Shown here piece after piece: positions 51,580 through 60,482 of a stretch of 64,000 nt of DNA. A program made the translations under genes and the position numbers. How positions within the stretch are numbered: position 1 is the stretch's first letter; every line of letters starts with the position of its first letter. Where the stretch lies: assembly GCF_007833215.1 (NCBI RefSeq), contig NZ_CP042239.1:3718001-3782000 (forward strand). Direction: 5' to 3'. Source of the stretch: Sphingomonas suaedae. Lineage in GTDB: Bacteria > Pseudomonadota > Alphaproteobacteria > Sphingomonadales > Sphingomonadaceae. Under the pieces are notes generated by a model. The model saw nothing but the letters and a program-made list of their open reading frames with translations, had not been told where the DNA came from and did not search any database.

Positions 51580-54516
51580 TCAGAGCCGCAGGCGCCCCCC
51601 GACCACGAAGAAGGTACCGCGCCGGTCGAAGAATTGCGAGTTGGCGATCGTCGGCTGGGTGATGCCGTTCGGCGTCACGGGCGGATAGGTGTTGAACAGG
51701 TTCTCGACCCGGCCATAGATTTCGACCGCCGAGGTCAGCTTGTAGGCCGCCGAAAGATCGACATAGCTGCGTCCGGCGACCGTGTTGTCGGCGATATCGA
51801 GCACGCGCGTGTTGAACCGCGTGTCGAACTTGCCGCCATCGACATAGCGATAGCTGGCGCCCAGCTTGAATCCGCCGATCGAATAATTGGCGTCGATATT
51901 GACGCGCCACTCGGGCAACCCCTGCGGCGGCGGCGAGATGCCGGCGAGGCCGACATAGTCATTGGTGACGCCGTTCGAGGTGGTCGAGATTTCCGCGACA
52001 TAGTTGGCGAGGCCGCGCAGGTTGAGCCGCCCGCCGCCCAGATCGAAGCGATATTGCAGCTCGACGTCGACCCCGCTGGTCTTGAGCGAATCCGCGTTGA
52101 ACGGGGTCACATTGACCTGGGTGATGATGTCGCTGACCGGATCGCGGATCACGCCCGCGCAGAATTCGGTCCGCCCTTCCTCACAGAAATTGACGATATT
52201 CTGTGGCGCCACGGTCGCGATCGCGCCGTTGATCTTGATGCGGTAATAATCGATCGAGGCGCTGAAGCCCGGAAGGAAGCCTGGCTGGAACACCACGCCG
52301 CCGGTGAAGGTATCGGCCTTTTCGGGCTCCAGAGCGGGATTGCCGCTGGTGATCTGAACCGTCTGGCGCGAGATGTTGGTGCGCGGGTCAACGATCGCGT
52401 TGATGACCTGATTGCCGCGCGAGAACAGCTCCCAATTGTTCGGCGCGCGGATGTCGCGAGACAAAGTTGCGCGGAACCGGACATCGGGGATCGGCGAATA
52501 ATTGACGCCGACCTTCCAGGTTGTCACGCCGCCGCTCAGCTCGTAATCGGTGTAACGGATCGCGCCGTTGACATCGAGATTGTCGGCGAAGGGTGCGTCC
52601 TTTGCCAGCGGCACGACGATCTCGGCATAGCCTTCCTTGACGTCGAACTCGCCGCTGAACGGCTGGGAATTGACCGAGCGCCAGCGCCGCGCCGCCGAGT
52701 CGGCGTCCGAGGTGAGCGTGGTCTTCTCCCGCCGATATTCGGCGCCGACTGCGATCTTCACCTCGCCCGCCCAGGTCGAGAAGGGGCTGCCCGAGAGGTT
52801 TGCGGCGAACACGTCCTGATGCTGGCTGGCGCGCGTGAACGAGGTTCCGCGATAATAAGCCAGCGCGGCGTCGCTGACCGCCCCGGCGCCGAAGGGATCG
52901 ATCGGCACGCAGGAGCGGATATCGCCATAGGGATCCTGCGCAGCGGTGGGGTTCGGGTTGTTGAGCAGCGCGCGACAGATCGGCTGGTTGGTCGCCGGGT
53001 TGATCACGCTGTCCAGCCCCAGGAACCAGCGGGCGTTGATCCGGTTGTTATGGCTCAGCTGCTCATAATCGTTGCGGCTGATCTGCCCCGAAACGTCCCA
53101 CGTCCAGCCATTGCCGAACCGGCCCTCGACCCCGAAGGTGAAGCGGCGGCTTTCGGTGCGGCTGTCGAACAGCGAATAGCCATCCTCATAGTTCATCCGG
53201 CCCATGGTGAAGCTGGTGATGCCCGCGGCCGCCATCGCGTTGCGCATCGAGGTTGCCAGATACGCATTGTCGCTTTGGATCGTGATGCCGCCATTGTCCG
53301 GATTGGGGGTCAGATCGGACAGGGTGTCGACGCGCGAATAGAGGAAGTCGGTGAAGAAGGTCACGCTGTCGCTGATGTCGAAGCGCAGCCCGCCATAGCC
53401 GGTGATCCGCTCGATCTGCGGCATGATGTTGCCGCCATCGGTGACCTGTGCGCCATCGCCGCCGGTCATGAAGGTGCCGCCGATATTGGTGCCGTAGGTG
53501 AAGGGGATCGGGTTGCCATTGGCGTCGAACTGGACCCCGCTGCCCGCCGCAAAGCCGAGCCGCTGGGCGAGCGAGGGGCCGGTGGCATTGGGATTGCCGT
53601 TGCTGCGGGTGATGACGCCGCCTGCGGTCATCTGGGTGAAGCGGGCATTGTCCGAGATGATCAGGCGCGGCTGGCCGTTGGTCGGGGTGTAGGCCGGGTT
53701 CGTCAGCAACGCGGTCTGGTTGTCGCCCCAGGGGCGTTCCGCCTGCGACGTCTGGCCGCTGTTGCGCAGATAGTCGCCCGCGAAGGTCAGTTGCAGCCGG
53801 TCGTCCAGCAGCTTGGTGCCATAGGCCGCGCTGACCGAGGGGCGGCGATGGTCGTCATAGATGGTCTGGCCGTACGAGACGTCGAGCTTCAACCCCTGAA
53901 GATTCTTGTCGAGCACGAAATTGACCACGCCCGCCACCGCATCCGAACCATAGGCGGCCGAGGCGCCGCCGGTTACGATCTCGGCGCTGCTGATCAGCGA
54001 TACCGGGATGATATTGGTATCGATCGTGCCGGCGGGGTCGGTGAAGGCGACGCGGCGCCCGTCGATCAGCACCAGCGTGCGCTGGCTGCCCAGGCCGCGA
54101 AGGTCGGCGTTGGAGGCGCCGATCGGCTCGCTCGACTTGCCGATATTCTGGTTCACGCGCAGCTGCGGCACGTCGTCGAGCAGGTCGGCGACCGTGCTCG
54201 CCGCCTTGAGCTCGATATCCTCGCTGCGCAGCGTGGTGAGGGGGGTGGGGGCGGTGAAGCCGCTGATGCGGGTGCCGGTGACGGTGATCGCCTCGACGGC
54301 GTCGTCAGCCGGTTCGGCGGGTTCGGCAGCAGGAGGTGCCTCCTGTGCGTGCGCGACGCCGGGCAGTGACAACATTGGACCCGCGGCGAGCAGCGCGAAC
54401 AGCGCGGTCGCGTGAAGGGGCTTGATATGTGTGCGGGTGCGGCGCGACAGCGCCTCCAGCGGATCGGTCGCACCTTGCGCTCGCAACACGGTGCCCTGCC
54501 GGATCGAATCCTTCAT
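51580..54516 (-). CDS. Large TonB-dependent receptor, paralogue 2
   Basis: 978-residue outer-membrane receptor. The N terminus has a long charged stretch before the hydrophobic signal core (ATALFALLAAGPMLSLPGVA). The TonB-box-like region AITVTGTRISGFTAPTPLTT, plug (DDVPQLRVNQNIGKSSEPIG, EIVTGGASAAYGSDAVAGVV) and barrel end (GGRLRL) are clear. It shares long blocks with receptor 1, so the two arose by duplication. A GGAGGGGA site precedes the ATG at 54516. It is divergent from the MetE-type gene. Confidence 0.92.
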   Translation of the reverse strand: MKDSIRQGTVLRAQGATDPLEALSRRTRTHIKPLHATALFALLAAGPMLSLPGVAHAQEAPPAAEPAEPADDAVEAITVTGTRISGFTAPTPLTTLRSEDIELKAASTVADLLDDVPQLRVNQNIGKSSEPIGASNADLRGLGSQRTLVLIDGRRVAFTDPAGTIDTNIIPVSLISSAEIVTGGASAAYGSDAVAGVVNFVLDKNLQGLKLDVSYGQTIYDDHRRPSVSAAYGTKLLDDRLQLTFAGDYLRNSGQTSQAERPWGDNQTALLTNPAYTPTNGQPRLIISDNARFTQMTAGGVITRSNGNPNATGPSLAQRLGFAAGSGVQFDANGNPIPFTYGTNIGGTFMTGGDGAQVTDGGNIMPQIERITGYGGLRFDISDSVTFFTDFLYSRVDTLSDLTPNPDNGGITIQSDNAYLATSMRNAMAAAGITSFTMGRMNYEDGYSLFDSRTESRRFTFGVEGRFGNGWTWDVSGQISRNDYEQLSHNNRINARWFLGLDSVINPATNQPICRALLNNPNPTAAQDPYGDIRSCVPIDPFGAGAVSDAALAYYRGTSFTRASQHQDVFAANLSGSPFSTWAGEVKIAVGAEYRREKTTLTSDADSAARRWRSVNSQPFSGEFDVKEGYAEIVVPLAKDAPFADNLDVNGAIRYTDYELSGGVTTWKVGVNYSPIPDVRFRATLSRDIRAPNNWELFSRGNQVINAIVDPRTNISRQTVQITSGNPALEPEKADTFTGGVVFQPGFLPGFSASIDYYRIKINGAIATVAPQNIVNFCEEGRTEFCAGVIRDPVSDIITQVNVTPFNADSLKTSGVDVELQYRFDLGGGRLNLRGLANYVAEISTTSNGVTNDYVGLAGISPPPQGLPEWRVNIDANYSIGGFKLGASYRYVDGGKFDTRFNTRVLDIADNTVAGRSYVDLSAAYKLTSAVEIYGRVENLFNTYPPVTPNGITQPTIANSQFFDRRGTFFVVGGRLRL

Positions 54517-54558
54517 TACTCCCCTCCATCATTTTCGTTTTTGTATTTATCATACTTC

Positions 54559-54575
54559 GTTCGCTCATGACGAAC
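54559..54575. promoter_or_regulatory. 17-bp regulon motif upstream of receptor 2
   Basis: GTTCGCTCATGACGAAC: perfect GTTCG/CGAAC half-sites with seven bases between, 43 bp before the receptor start, fitting a repressor or activator site. Confidence 0.6.
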
Positions 54576-54656
54576 AGTCCAATTCTTTATCAGCCTGCTT
54601 CCGATAGCGACGGGGTATGCGACGGTTTCCGAATCTGCCTTCCCACCCTCCTATTC

Positions 54657-54673
54657 GTTCGTCATTATATAAA
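54657..54673. promoter_or_regulatory. 17-bp regulon motif (degenerate) upstream of the MetE-type gene
   Basis: GTTCGTCATTATATAAA keeps the left half of the consensus only. It lies 67 bp before the MetE-type start; a further GTTCG follows at 54677. Confidence 0.35.
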
Positions 54674-54739
54674 TGCGTTCGTATCTGTGCAGGGGTGAGA
54701 CCCTGTCGCGGCGATGGGTTCCGATGGAGAGGAATGGAC

Positions 54740-55768
54740 ATGGACAAGCTGCTTCCCACGACGCTGGTGGGTTCCTATGCAATGCCCGAATGGCTGATCG
54801 ATCGCGCGCGGCTGGCCGGGCGGTTTCCGCCCCGGGTGCGCGCGCGGGAATTGTGGCGCCCGGCTGCGGAGTTTCTCGACGAGGCGCAGGACGATGCGAC
54901 GATCGTCGCGATCCATATGCAGGAGCGCGCGGGGATCGACATCCTGACCGATGGCGAGATGCGGCGCGAAAGCTATTCCAACCGCTTCGCCACCGCGTTG
55001 GAGGGGGTCGATCTCGACAATCCCGGCACCGCGCTCGATCGCAGCGGCCATCCCAATCCGGTCCCGCGCATCACCGGCAAGATCCGCCGCAAGCATGCGG
55101 TGCAGGTGCGCGATGTCGAATTCCTGCGCCGCCATACCGACCGCAAGATCAAGATCACCGTGCCCGGCCCGTTCACCATGACCCAACAGGCGCAGAATGA
55201 TTTCTATGAGAGCGAGGAGGAGCTGGCGCTCGACTATGCCGCTGCGGTCAACGAGGAGATTCGCGACCTGTTCGCCGCGGGCGCCGATATCGTCCAGATC
55301 GACGAGCCCTATCTTCAGGCGCGTCCCGAAAAGGCGCGCGCCTATGGCCCCAGGGCGATCGACCGGGCGCTGCGCGATGTCGAGGGCGTGACTGCGCTGC
55401 ATCTGTGCTTCGGCTATGCCGCGATCATCCACGGCGACCGGCCTCATGGCTATGACTATCTGGGCGAGCTGGCGGGCACGCGGGTCGATCAGGTCTCGGT
55501 CGAAACGGCGCAGCCCAATCTCGACCCTGCCGAGCTGCGGCCGTTGCGCGACAAATACATCATGGTCGGGACGATCGACCTCAACGACCCCAGCGTCGAA
55601 ACGCCGGAGAAGGTCGCCGAGCGAATCCGTCGCGCGATGACCGAGGTGCCGGTCGACAAGATCATCGTCGCCCCCGATTGCGGCTTCAAATATGTGCCGC
55701 GTGACATCGCCTATGCAAAGATGGAAGCGATGGTGGCGGGCGCCGCACTGGTGCGCGACACGCTCTGA
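54740..55768 (+). CDS. Cobalamin-independent methionine-synthase-like methyltransferase (MetE C-terminal domain type)
   Basis: 342-residue single-domain protein with the MetE C-terminal barrel. It begins LLPTTLVGSYAMPEWL, and the zinc ligands of the family are in place: His-x-Cys in TALHLCFGYAA, Glu in VSVETAQPNL and Cys in IVAPDCGFKYVP. The ATG at 54740 follows GGAGAGGA. Short MetE-like proteins transfer methyl groups to thiols, not always to homocysteine. In a genome that makes methyl-THF from methoxyaromatics (LigM), it could drain that methyl group; this is inference. A binding-protein gene follows 61 bp downstream. Confidence 0.87.
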   Translation: MDKLLPTTLVGSYAMPEWLIDRARLAGRFPPRVRARELWRPAAEFLDEAQDDATIVAIHMQERAGIDILTDGEMRRESYSNRFATALEGVDLDNPGTALDRSGHPNPVPRITGKIRRKHAVQVRDVEFLRRHTDRKIKITVPGPFTMTQQAQNDFYESEEELALDYAAAVNEEIRDLFAAGADIVQIDEPYLQARPEKARAYGPRAIDRALRDVEGVTALHLCFGYAAIIHGDRPHGYDYLGELAGTRVDQVSVETAQPNLDPAELRPLRDKYIMVGTIDLNDPSVETPEKVAERIRRAMTEVPVDKIIVAPDCGFKYVPRDIAYAKMEAMVAGAALVRDTL

Positions 55769-55829
55769 TCAGGTGACGGTTGCAACGCCGGTTGTGGAAT
55801 AGGCCGGCGGATATTGACGGGAGGATGTG

Positions 55830-56822
55830 ATGGCGAACAGGCGGGACGCGGTCGCCGCGCTGCTGGGGCTGCCCGCTTTATGCGTCGGCGGATGCGCGCG
55901 GAGCGGAAAACCTGCCGGGGGCGGGGCGGGGCCGCTGGCGGTGCGCGGCAGCACCGCGACGCTGGAGATCGCCCCGGTCCTTCTCGCAGCGCGCGACCAT
56001 TATCCGGGGCGTGCGATCGTGCGTAACGGGGGTATCGGCAATCTGGTTGGCGCTGCGCGGGTGGCGGGGCTGGGGGACGAAGGACCTGCCGATGTCGCCA
56101 CCCATGCGGAGACACAGGCACTGCGCTATTCGGTCGCCAATCCCGAAATCCGCATCATCCTGACGGTGACCGAAGGGCGTTATCGCATCATCGCGCGGCG
56201 CTCCGCCGGGATCGCCAGCCTCACCGACCTCAAGGGCAAGCGGATCGCAACGATCGCGACGACATCTGCCGGATTCTTCCTGGCCCGGATGCTGGCGCAG
56301 GTGCGGCTCGACTTCACGGATATCGTCCCGGTCCGCATCTCGCCGATCGAGGGGATGGCGGAGGCGCTGGCGCGACGCGAGGTCGATGCGGTGGCGATCT
56401 GGGAGCCGCATGGCGGCAATGCGGCGCTGGCCCTGGGGGAGGACCGCGTCGAATTTCCGGGCGACGGCGTCTATCGTGAGCTGTTCAACCTCAATACCAC
56501 GACCGCCAACCTCGCCGATCCGGACAAGCGGCGCCGTATCGTCGCCTTTGTCCGCGCGATCATCGATGCGTCACAGGCGATCGGGCGCGATTCCGAACGC
56601 GCGCGAAAGCTGGTCGCCGCGACTGCGGGGTTTTCGCTCGACGAGGTTGCGCGCGCCTGGCCGACACTCACCTTCCCGGCCGCGCTTCCGCCCGACCTGC
56701 TCGACACGCTGGAGTCTGAAGAACAATGGCTTGCGGCGCAGGAGGGCAGGGCGGTGCGGCCTCGCGCGGTGCTGGCCGGATTGATTGACCCCAGCGTCCT
56801 GGCGGAGGCACGCGCACGATAG
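55830..56822 (+). CDS. ABC-type substrate-binding lipoprotein without permease, copy 2
   Basis: 330 residues, paralogous to the protein at 47083. A twin-arginine signal (ANRRDAVAALLGLPALCVGG) ends in VGGC, a usable lipobox. The binding fold shows IVRNGGIGNLVGAARVAGLG, NPEIRIILTVTEGRYRIIAR, LKGKRIATIATTSAGFFL and AVAIWEPHGG. No permease or ATPase is nearby. It lies between the MetE-type gene and TonB receptor 3 on the same strand. Both copies share a receptor as neighbour, which strengthens a functional link. Confidence 0.86.
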   Translation: MANRRDAVAALLGLPALCVGGCARSGKPAGGGAGPLAVRGSTATLEIAPVLLAARDHYPGRAIVRNGGIGNLVGAARVAGLGDEGPADVATHAETQALRYSVANPEIRIILTVTEGRYRIIARRSAGIASLTDLKGKRIATIATTSAGFFLARMLAQVRLDFTDIVPVRISPIEGMAEALARREVDAVAIWEPHGGNAALALGEDRVEFPGDGVYRELFNLNTTTANLADPDKRRRIVAFVRAIIDASQAIGRDSERARKLVAATAGFSLDEVARAWPTLTFPAALPPDLLDTLESEEQWLAAQEGRAVRPRAVLAGLIDPSVLAEARAR

Positions 56823-56909
56823 AAGACGGATATTGTATCAAAGCGAACGGCATTCGGTATTATGATATTGGGGGTTGTCAGCCTGGCTTATCTGTCATAA
56901 ACAATCATC

Positions 56910-56926
56910 GTTCGTTTATTTAGAAT
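56910..56926. promoter_or_regulatory. 17-bp regulon motif upstream of receptor 3
   Basis: GTTCGTTTATTTAGAAT, matching the left half fully and the right AGAAT half partly, 124 bp before the receptor start. Confidence 0.45.
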
Positions 56927-57049
56927 ATCGTCCCGGGCTCTTTCCTGCCGCGAATCGCGCGACAGGAACTGCGCAACAGGCGGCGAAGCGAAACTAACCG
57001 GTGGGAGAGCGGCGTTAAGCCGACCCCATCTGCTGGAGGGGAGGCTAAT

Positions 57050-59938
57050 ATGACACGCTCAATCGATCGTCGTGCTGCGTCGTGGTTCCATCGGATGCTG
57101 GCGACCACCGCGCTGACCGCAACCGCCGTTGCCGCGCACACTGCCGTTGCGCAGGAGGCGTCGTCTGCGCAGGAGGATGAGGCCGAGACCGCCGCGCCCG
57201 CCGCGGATGAGGTCATCATCACTGCATCCCGTACCGCGACCAACGGCCTCCAGGCGCCGACCCCCACCCAGGTCGTCGGTGTCGAGGTGCTGGAGCGGCA
57301 GGCGGTCACCACCGTCATGGAAGTGCTCAACCAGAACCCGGCTTTCAAGGCGACCCGCTCGCCGGGCGCGAACGCCACCAACACCTCCAGCCCCGCACAG
57401 GCGACCGCCGATCTGCGCGCACTGGGCGGACAGCGCACACTGGTGCTGGTCAACCAATCGCGCGTCGTGCCCTTCGCTCCGGCCAGCAATCTGGGCGTTC
57501 CGACGACGACCGACCTCAATCTGTTTCCGACCAACATGATCGAGCGCGTCGATGTGGTGACCGGCGGCGCATCCGCGCTCTACGGCTCCGATGCCGTGTC
57601 CGGCGTCGTCAACATCATCATGAAGAAGAAATATGAGGGCGTCGAAGTGACCGGTCAGGCCGGCATTTCGCAGCGCGGCGACTATGCGACGCAGCGGTTG
57701 GGCTTCATCGCGGGTACCAGCTTTGCCGACGGCCGTGGCGATGTCGTCATCAGCGCGGACTATTCGAACAACAACGGCATGGAGGACATCTATTCGCGCG
57801 ACTGGGGTCGCGAGGAATGGATGATCGTCAGCAATTCGCAGCGGACGACGCCGGGCACGCCGGGCTTTGGCCAGCCCGCCTTCATCCTTTCGCCCAACGT
57901 CCATGCGTCGCTGGGTTCGGGTGGCGTCATCACCAGCAATATCCCCGGCCTCAACAACATGACGTTCAACCCCGACGGGTCGATCCGTCCGTTCGACAAG
58001 GGGGATATCTTCGGTGGCCAGGTGATGATTGGCGGCGAGGGCCAATCGATCATCAAGGGCGTCGCGCAGATGCCCGATGTCGAGCGCTTCACCACCTATG
58101 GCAGCATCTATTTCGAATTTTCGGATTCGCTGACCGGCTATATCGAGGGTGGCTATTCGCGATCGGTCGGGTTCCTTGACGGCATCGCGATCCGCCTGCC
58201 GACGATCACCATCCAGCGCGACAACCCCTATATCCCCGCATCGGTGGCGGCGCTGCTGCCTGCAACGACCCAGTCGTTCAACATCAGCCGCATTGCCTAT
58301 GACATCGGCCAGAATTTCTACGAGGTCACCAACGAAACGCCGCACGCCGTTGTCGGGTTCGAGGGGCGTCTGGGCGGATCCTGGAAATGGGACGCGCACG
58401 CATCCTATGGCGTGAACAACTATGCATCGCGTACCTTCAGCAATCCGGTGCGCGCCAATCTGAACTTCGCGATCGATGCCGTGCGCGATCCGGTGAGCGG
58501 AGATATCGTCTGTCGCGCGGTGTTGCAGGGCAATCCGGCCGCAGCCGGGTGCCAGCCGCTCAACCTGTTCGGCGAGAATAATTTCACCGAAGCCGCGCGC
58601 CAATATATCTGGGGCTCCGGCCTGTCGGAGGTCAAATATGATCAGTTGGCATTTGGCGCCAACATGGTCGGCGAGCCCTTCTCGACCTGGGCCGGGCCGG
58701 TATCGGTGGCATTCGGTGGCGAATACCGCCGCGAAACCCAGGAACTGACCGCGGACGAGATCGGTGCGAACAACGGATTCCTGACGGCTGGCAATGCGGT
58801 TCCCTATAGCGGGGCGTTCAACGTCAAGGAGGCCTATATCGAGGCGACCGTTCCGCTGGCGCGCGACATGCCGTTCCTGCAGGGGCTGAACCTCAACGGC
58901 GCCTTCCGCTATGCCGATTACAGCACGGTGGGCGGGCAGACGGCGTGGAAGCTCGGCGGTACCTGGGAGCCGGTGGACGGGCTCAACATCCGTGTCGCCC
59001 GCTCGCGTGACATTCGCGCGCCCGCGATCAACGAATTGTTCAGTCCGGGAAGCAACGTCACCAACACCGTCACCCTGGTGGTCGATGGCGTGACCAAGAG
59101 TGCGTCGATCCCCCAGAATACCAGCCGGGGCAATCCGGATGTCGGGCCGGAATTTGCCGATACGCTGACCATCGGCGCGGCCTATCGTGGAACGGGCGCC
59201 TTGCGGGGGTTCGGTCTGTCGGTCGATTACTATAATATCAAGATCAGCGACGCGATCACAAACCTCTCCACGGTGAACATCGCCAATCTGTGCAGCAATG
59301 GCGACGATTATTTCTGCGGCCTGTTCTCATACGGCCCCGATACCAACACCGCCGATCCCAATGACCGCATCCACACCGGTCTCATCACCGGGTCGCTGAA
59401 TGTGGGCGCGTTCGAGCAGAAGGGCATCGACGTGACGCTGAGCTATGCCAGCAATGTCGGCTTCCTGGGCGAGGGCGGGCGTTACAGCATGTCGGCCAGC
59501 GGAACCTATATCTTCAACGCCTTTGTCGACTCGGGAACCGGCGCAGCGCCGGTCGACCGGGCCGGCGAAAATGGCTGGTCGAACCTCGGTGCGATCCCGC
59601 GCTTCCGCGGCAATCTGTCGCAGACGATTGGCAACCGGGCGTGGGAGTTGACCCTGCAAACGATCTTCATCAGCAGTGGCGTGCAGGACGTGACGTACAA
59701 CACGCTGCCCACGAACACGATCAACGACAATGACGTTCCCGCTGTCGCCTATTTCAACCTGTTCGGGAAAGTTTTCGTCGGCGACAACAAGAAGTTCGAA
59801 ATGTTCTGGGCGATCAACAATCTGCTGGACAAGGATCCGCCACCAATCCCCTATACAATTCTGAACTTCCCGACGAATGGTCAATATTATGACAAGGTCG
59901 GCCGCAATTTCACGATCGGCGCCCGCGTGCGCTTCTGA
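57050..59938 (+). CDS. Large TonB-dependent receptor, paralogue 3
   Basis: 962-residue receptor. A GGAGGGGAGG site precedes the ATG at 57050. The signal region is MLATTALTATAVAAHTAVAQ; then EVIITASRTATNGLQAPTPT (TonB box and plug start), DVVTGGASALYGSDAVSGVV and the barrel, ending GARVRF. It belongs to the same broad class as receptors 1 and 2 but is more distant. Genes before it on the same strand encode the MetE-type enzyme and a binding lipoprotein; a terminator closes the unit. Confidence 0.92.
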   Translation: MTRSIDRRAASWFHRMLATTALTATAVAAHTAVAQEASSAQEDEAETAAPAADEVIITASRTATNGLQAPTPTQVVGVEVLERQAVTTVMEVLNQNPAFKATRSPGANATNTSSPAQATADLRALGGQRTLVLVNQSRVVPFAPASNLGVPTTTDLNLFPTNMIERVDVVTGGASALYGSDAVSGVVNIIMKKKYEGVEVTGQAGISQRGDYATQRLGFIAGTSFADGRGDVVISADYSNNNGMEDIYSRDWGREEWMIVSNSQRTTPGTPGFGQPAFILSPNVHASLGSGGVITSNIPGLNNMTFNPDGSIRPFDKGDIFGGQVMIGGEGQSIIKGVAQMPDVERFTTYGSIYFEFSDSLTGYIEGGYSRSVGFLDGIAIRLPTITIQRDNPYIPASVAALLPATTQSFNISRIAYDIGQNFYEVTNETPHAVVGFEGRLGGSWKWDAHASYGVNNYASRTFSNPVRANLNFAIDAVRDPVSGDIVCRAVLQGNPAAAGCQPLNLFGENNFTEAARQYIWGSGLSEVKYDQLAFGANMVGEPFSTWAGPVSVAFGGEYRRETQELTADEIGANNGFLTAGNAVPYSGAFNVKEAYIEATVPLARDMPFLQGLNLNGAFRYADYSTVGGQTAWKLGGTWEPVDGLNIRVARSRDIRAPAINELFSPGSNVTNTVTLVVDGVTKSASIPQNTSRGNPDVGPEFADTLTIGAAYRGTGALRGFGLSVDYYNIKISDAITNLSTVNIANLCSNGDDYFCGLFSYGPDTNTADPNDRIHTGLITGSLNVGAFEQKGIDVTLSYASNVGFLGEGGRYSMSASGTYIFNAFVDSGTGAAPVDRAGENGWSNLGAIPRFRGNLSQTIGNRAWELTLQTIFISSGVQDVTYNTLPTNTINDNDVPAVAYFNLFGKVFVGDNKKFEMFWAINNLLDKDPPPIPYTILNFPTNGQYYDKVGRNFTIGARVRF

Positions 59939-59958
59939 GCAAGGGCAACGCAATAGGG

Positions 59959-59988
59959 GAAAGGGGCGCCCGTGCGGTGCCCCTTTTT
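59959..59988 (+). terminator. Rho-independent terminator after receptor 3
   Basis: Stem AAAGGGGC and GCCCCTTT with an 11-base loop, followed by a run of T (59984-59988). A classic intrinsic terminator 21 bp after the stop codon. Confidence 0.88.
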
Positions 59989-60020
59989 CATCCCGGCAAT
60001 GTCGATTTTTGCGAGCGGGC

Positions 60021-60482
60021 CTAACCGCTGAAGTTCAGTTGCGCGCCGCCCTTGAACAGGTTGACCAGTTCGCGCCGGGTGCAGAGCCAGCGTTGTTCGC
60101 CTTCGTCCCAGCGAAAGGTCTCGGTGGCGCGGCTGATGCGGGTGGGGGCGGTGCTTTCCTGCGGCGCGGCGCCGTCGGCGGCCCAGAGCAGCATATACCA
60201 GTTGGCGGTCGCCCCGCCCGCATCGTCGAACTCGGCGCGAAAGTTGCTGTAGGCATGGACCGCCACCCGTTCGCCGCGATCCTCGCGCCAGCTGTAGAAG
60301 CCCTGAATCGCCTCTCGGCCTTCGAGATGAAGCTTGCCGGAGCTGTAGACTCCTTCGGGCGCATAATAATCGCCCGCGTTGCGACCCCAGTTGGTGTCCA
60401 CGTCATGCCAGAAATCGGCGAGACCCATTTCGAGTTCGGCGGTGGCGGCGGCGCGCTCGCGGCGGGTCATCGGACGGGTCAT
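60021..60482 (-). CDS. NTF2-like (SnoaL/ring-hydroxylase beta-like) protein
   Basis: 153-residue protein of the NTF2-like alpha-beta cone fold: LADFWHDVDTNWGRNAGDYY, YAPEGVYSSGKLHLEGREAI, YSNFRAEFDDAGGATANW and the final RRELVNLFKG. Such proteins act as small hydrolases, isomerases or beta subunits; no alpha-subunit dioxygenase is nearby. The ATG overlaps the amidohydrolase stop (ATGA). It is the last gene of an MFS-amidohydrolase-NTF2 operon, probably acting on the compound imported by the transporter. Confidence 0.8.
   Translation of the reverse strand: MTRPMTRRERAAATAELEMGLADFWHDVDTNWGRNAGDYYAPEGVYSSGKLHLEGREAIQGFYSWREDRGERVAVHAYSNFRAEFDDAGGATANWYMLLWAADGAAPQESTAPTRISRATETFRWDEGEQRWLCTRRELVNLFKGGAQLNFSG

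Noticed and set aside
51634..54369. 911-codon plus-strand frame
   Set aside because: Antisense of TonB receptor 2; amino-acid composition is typical of a shadow frame.
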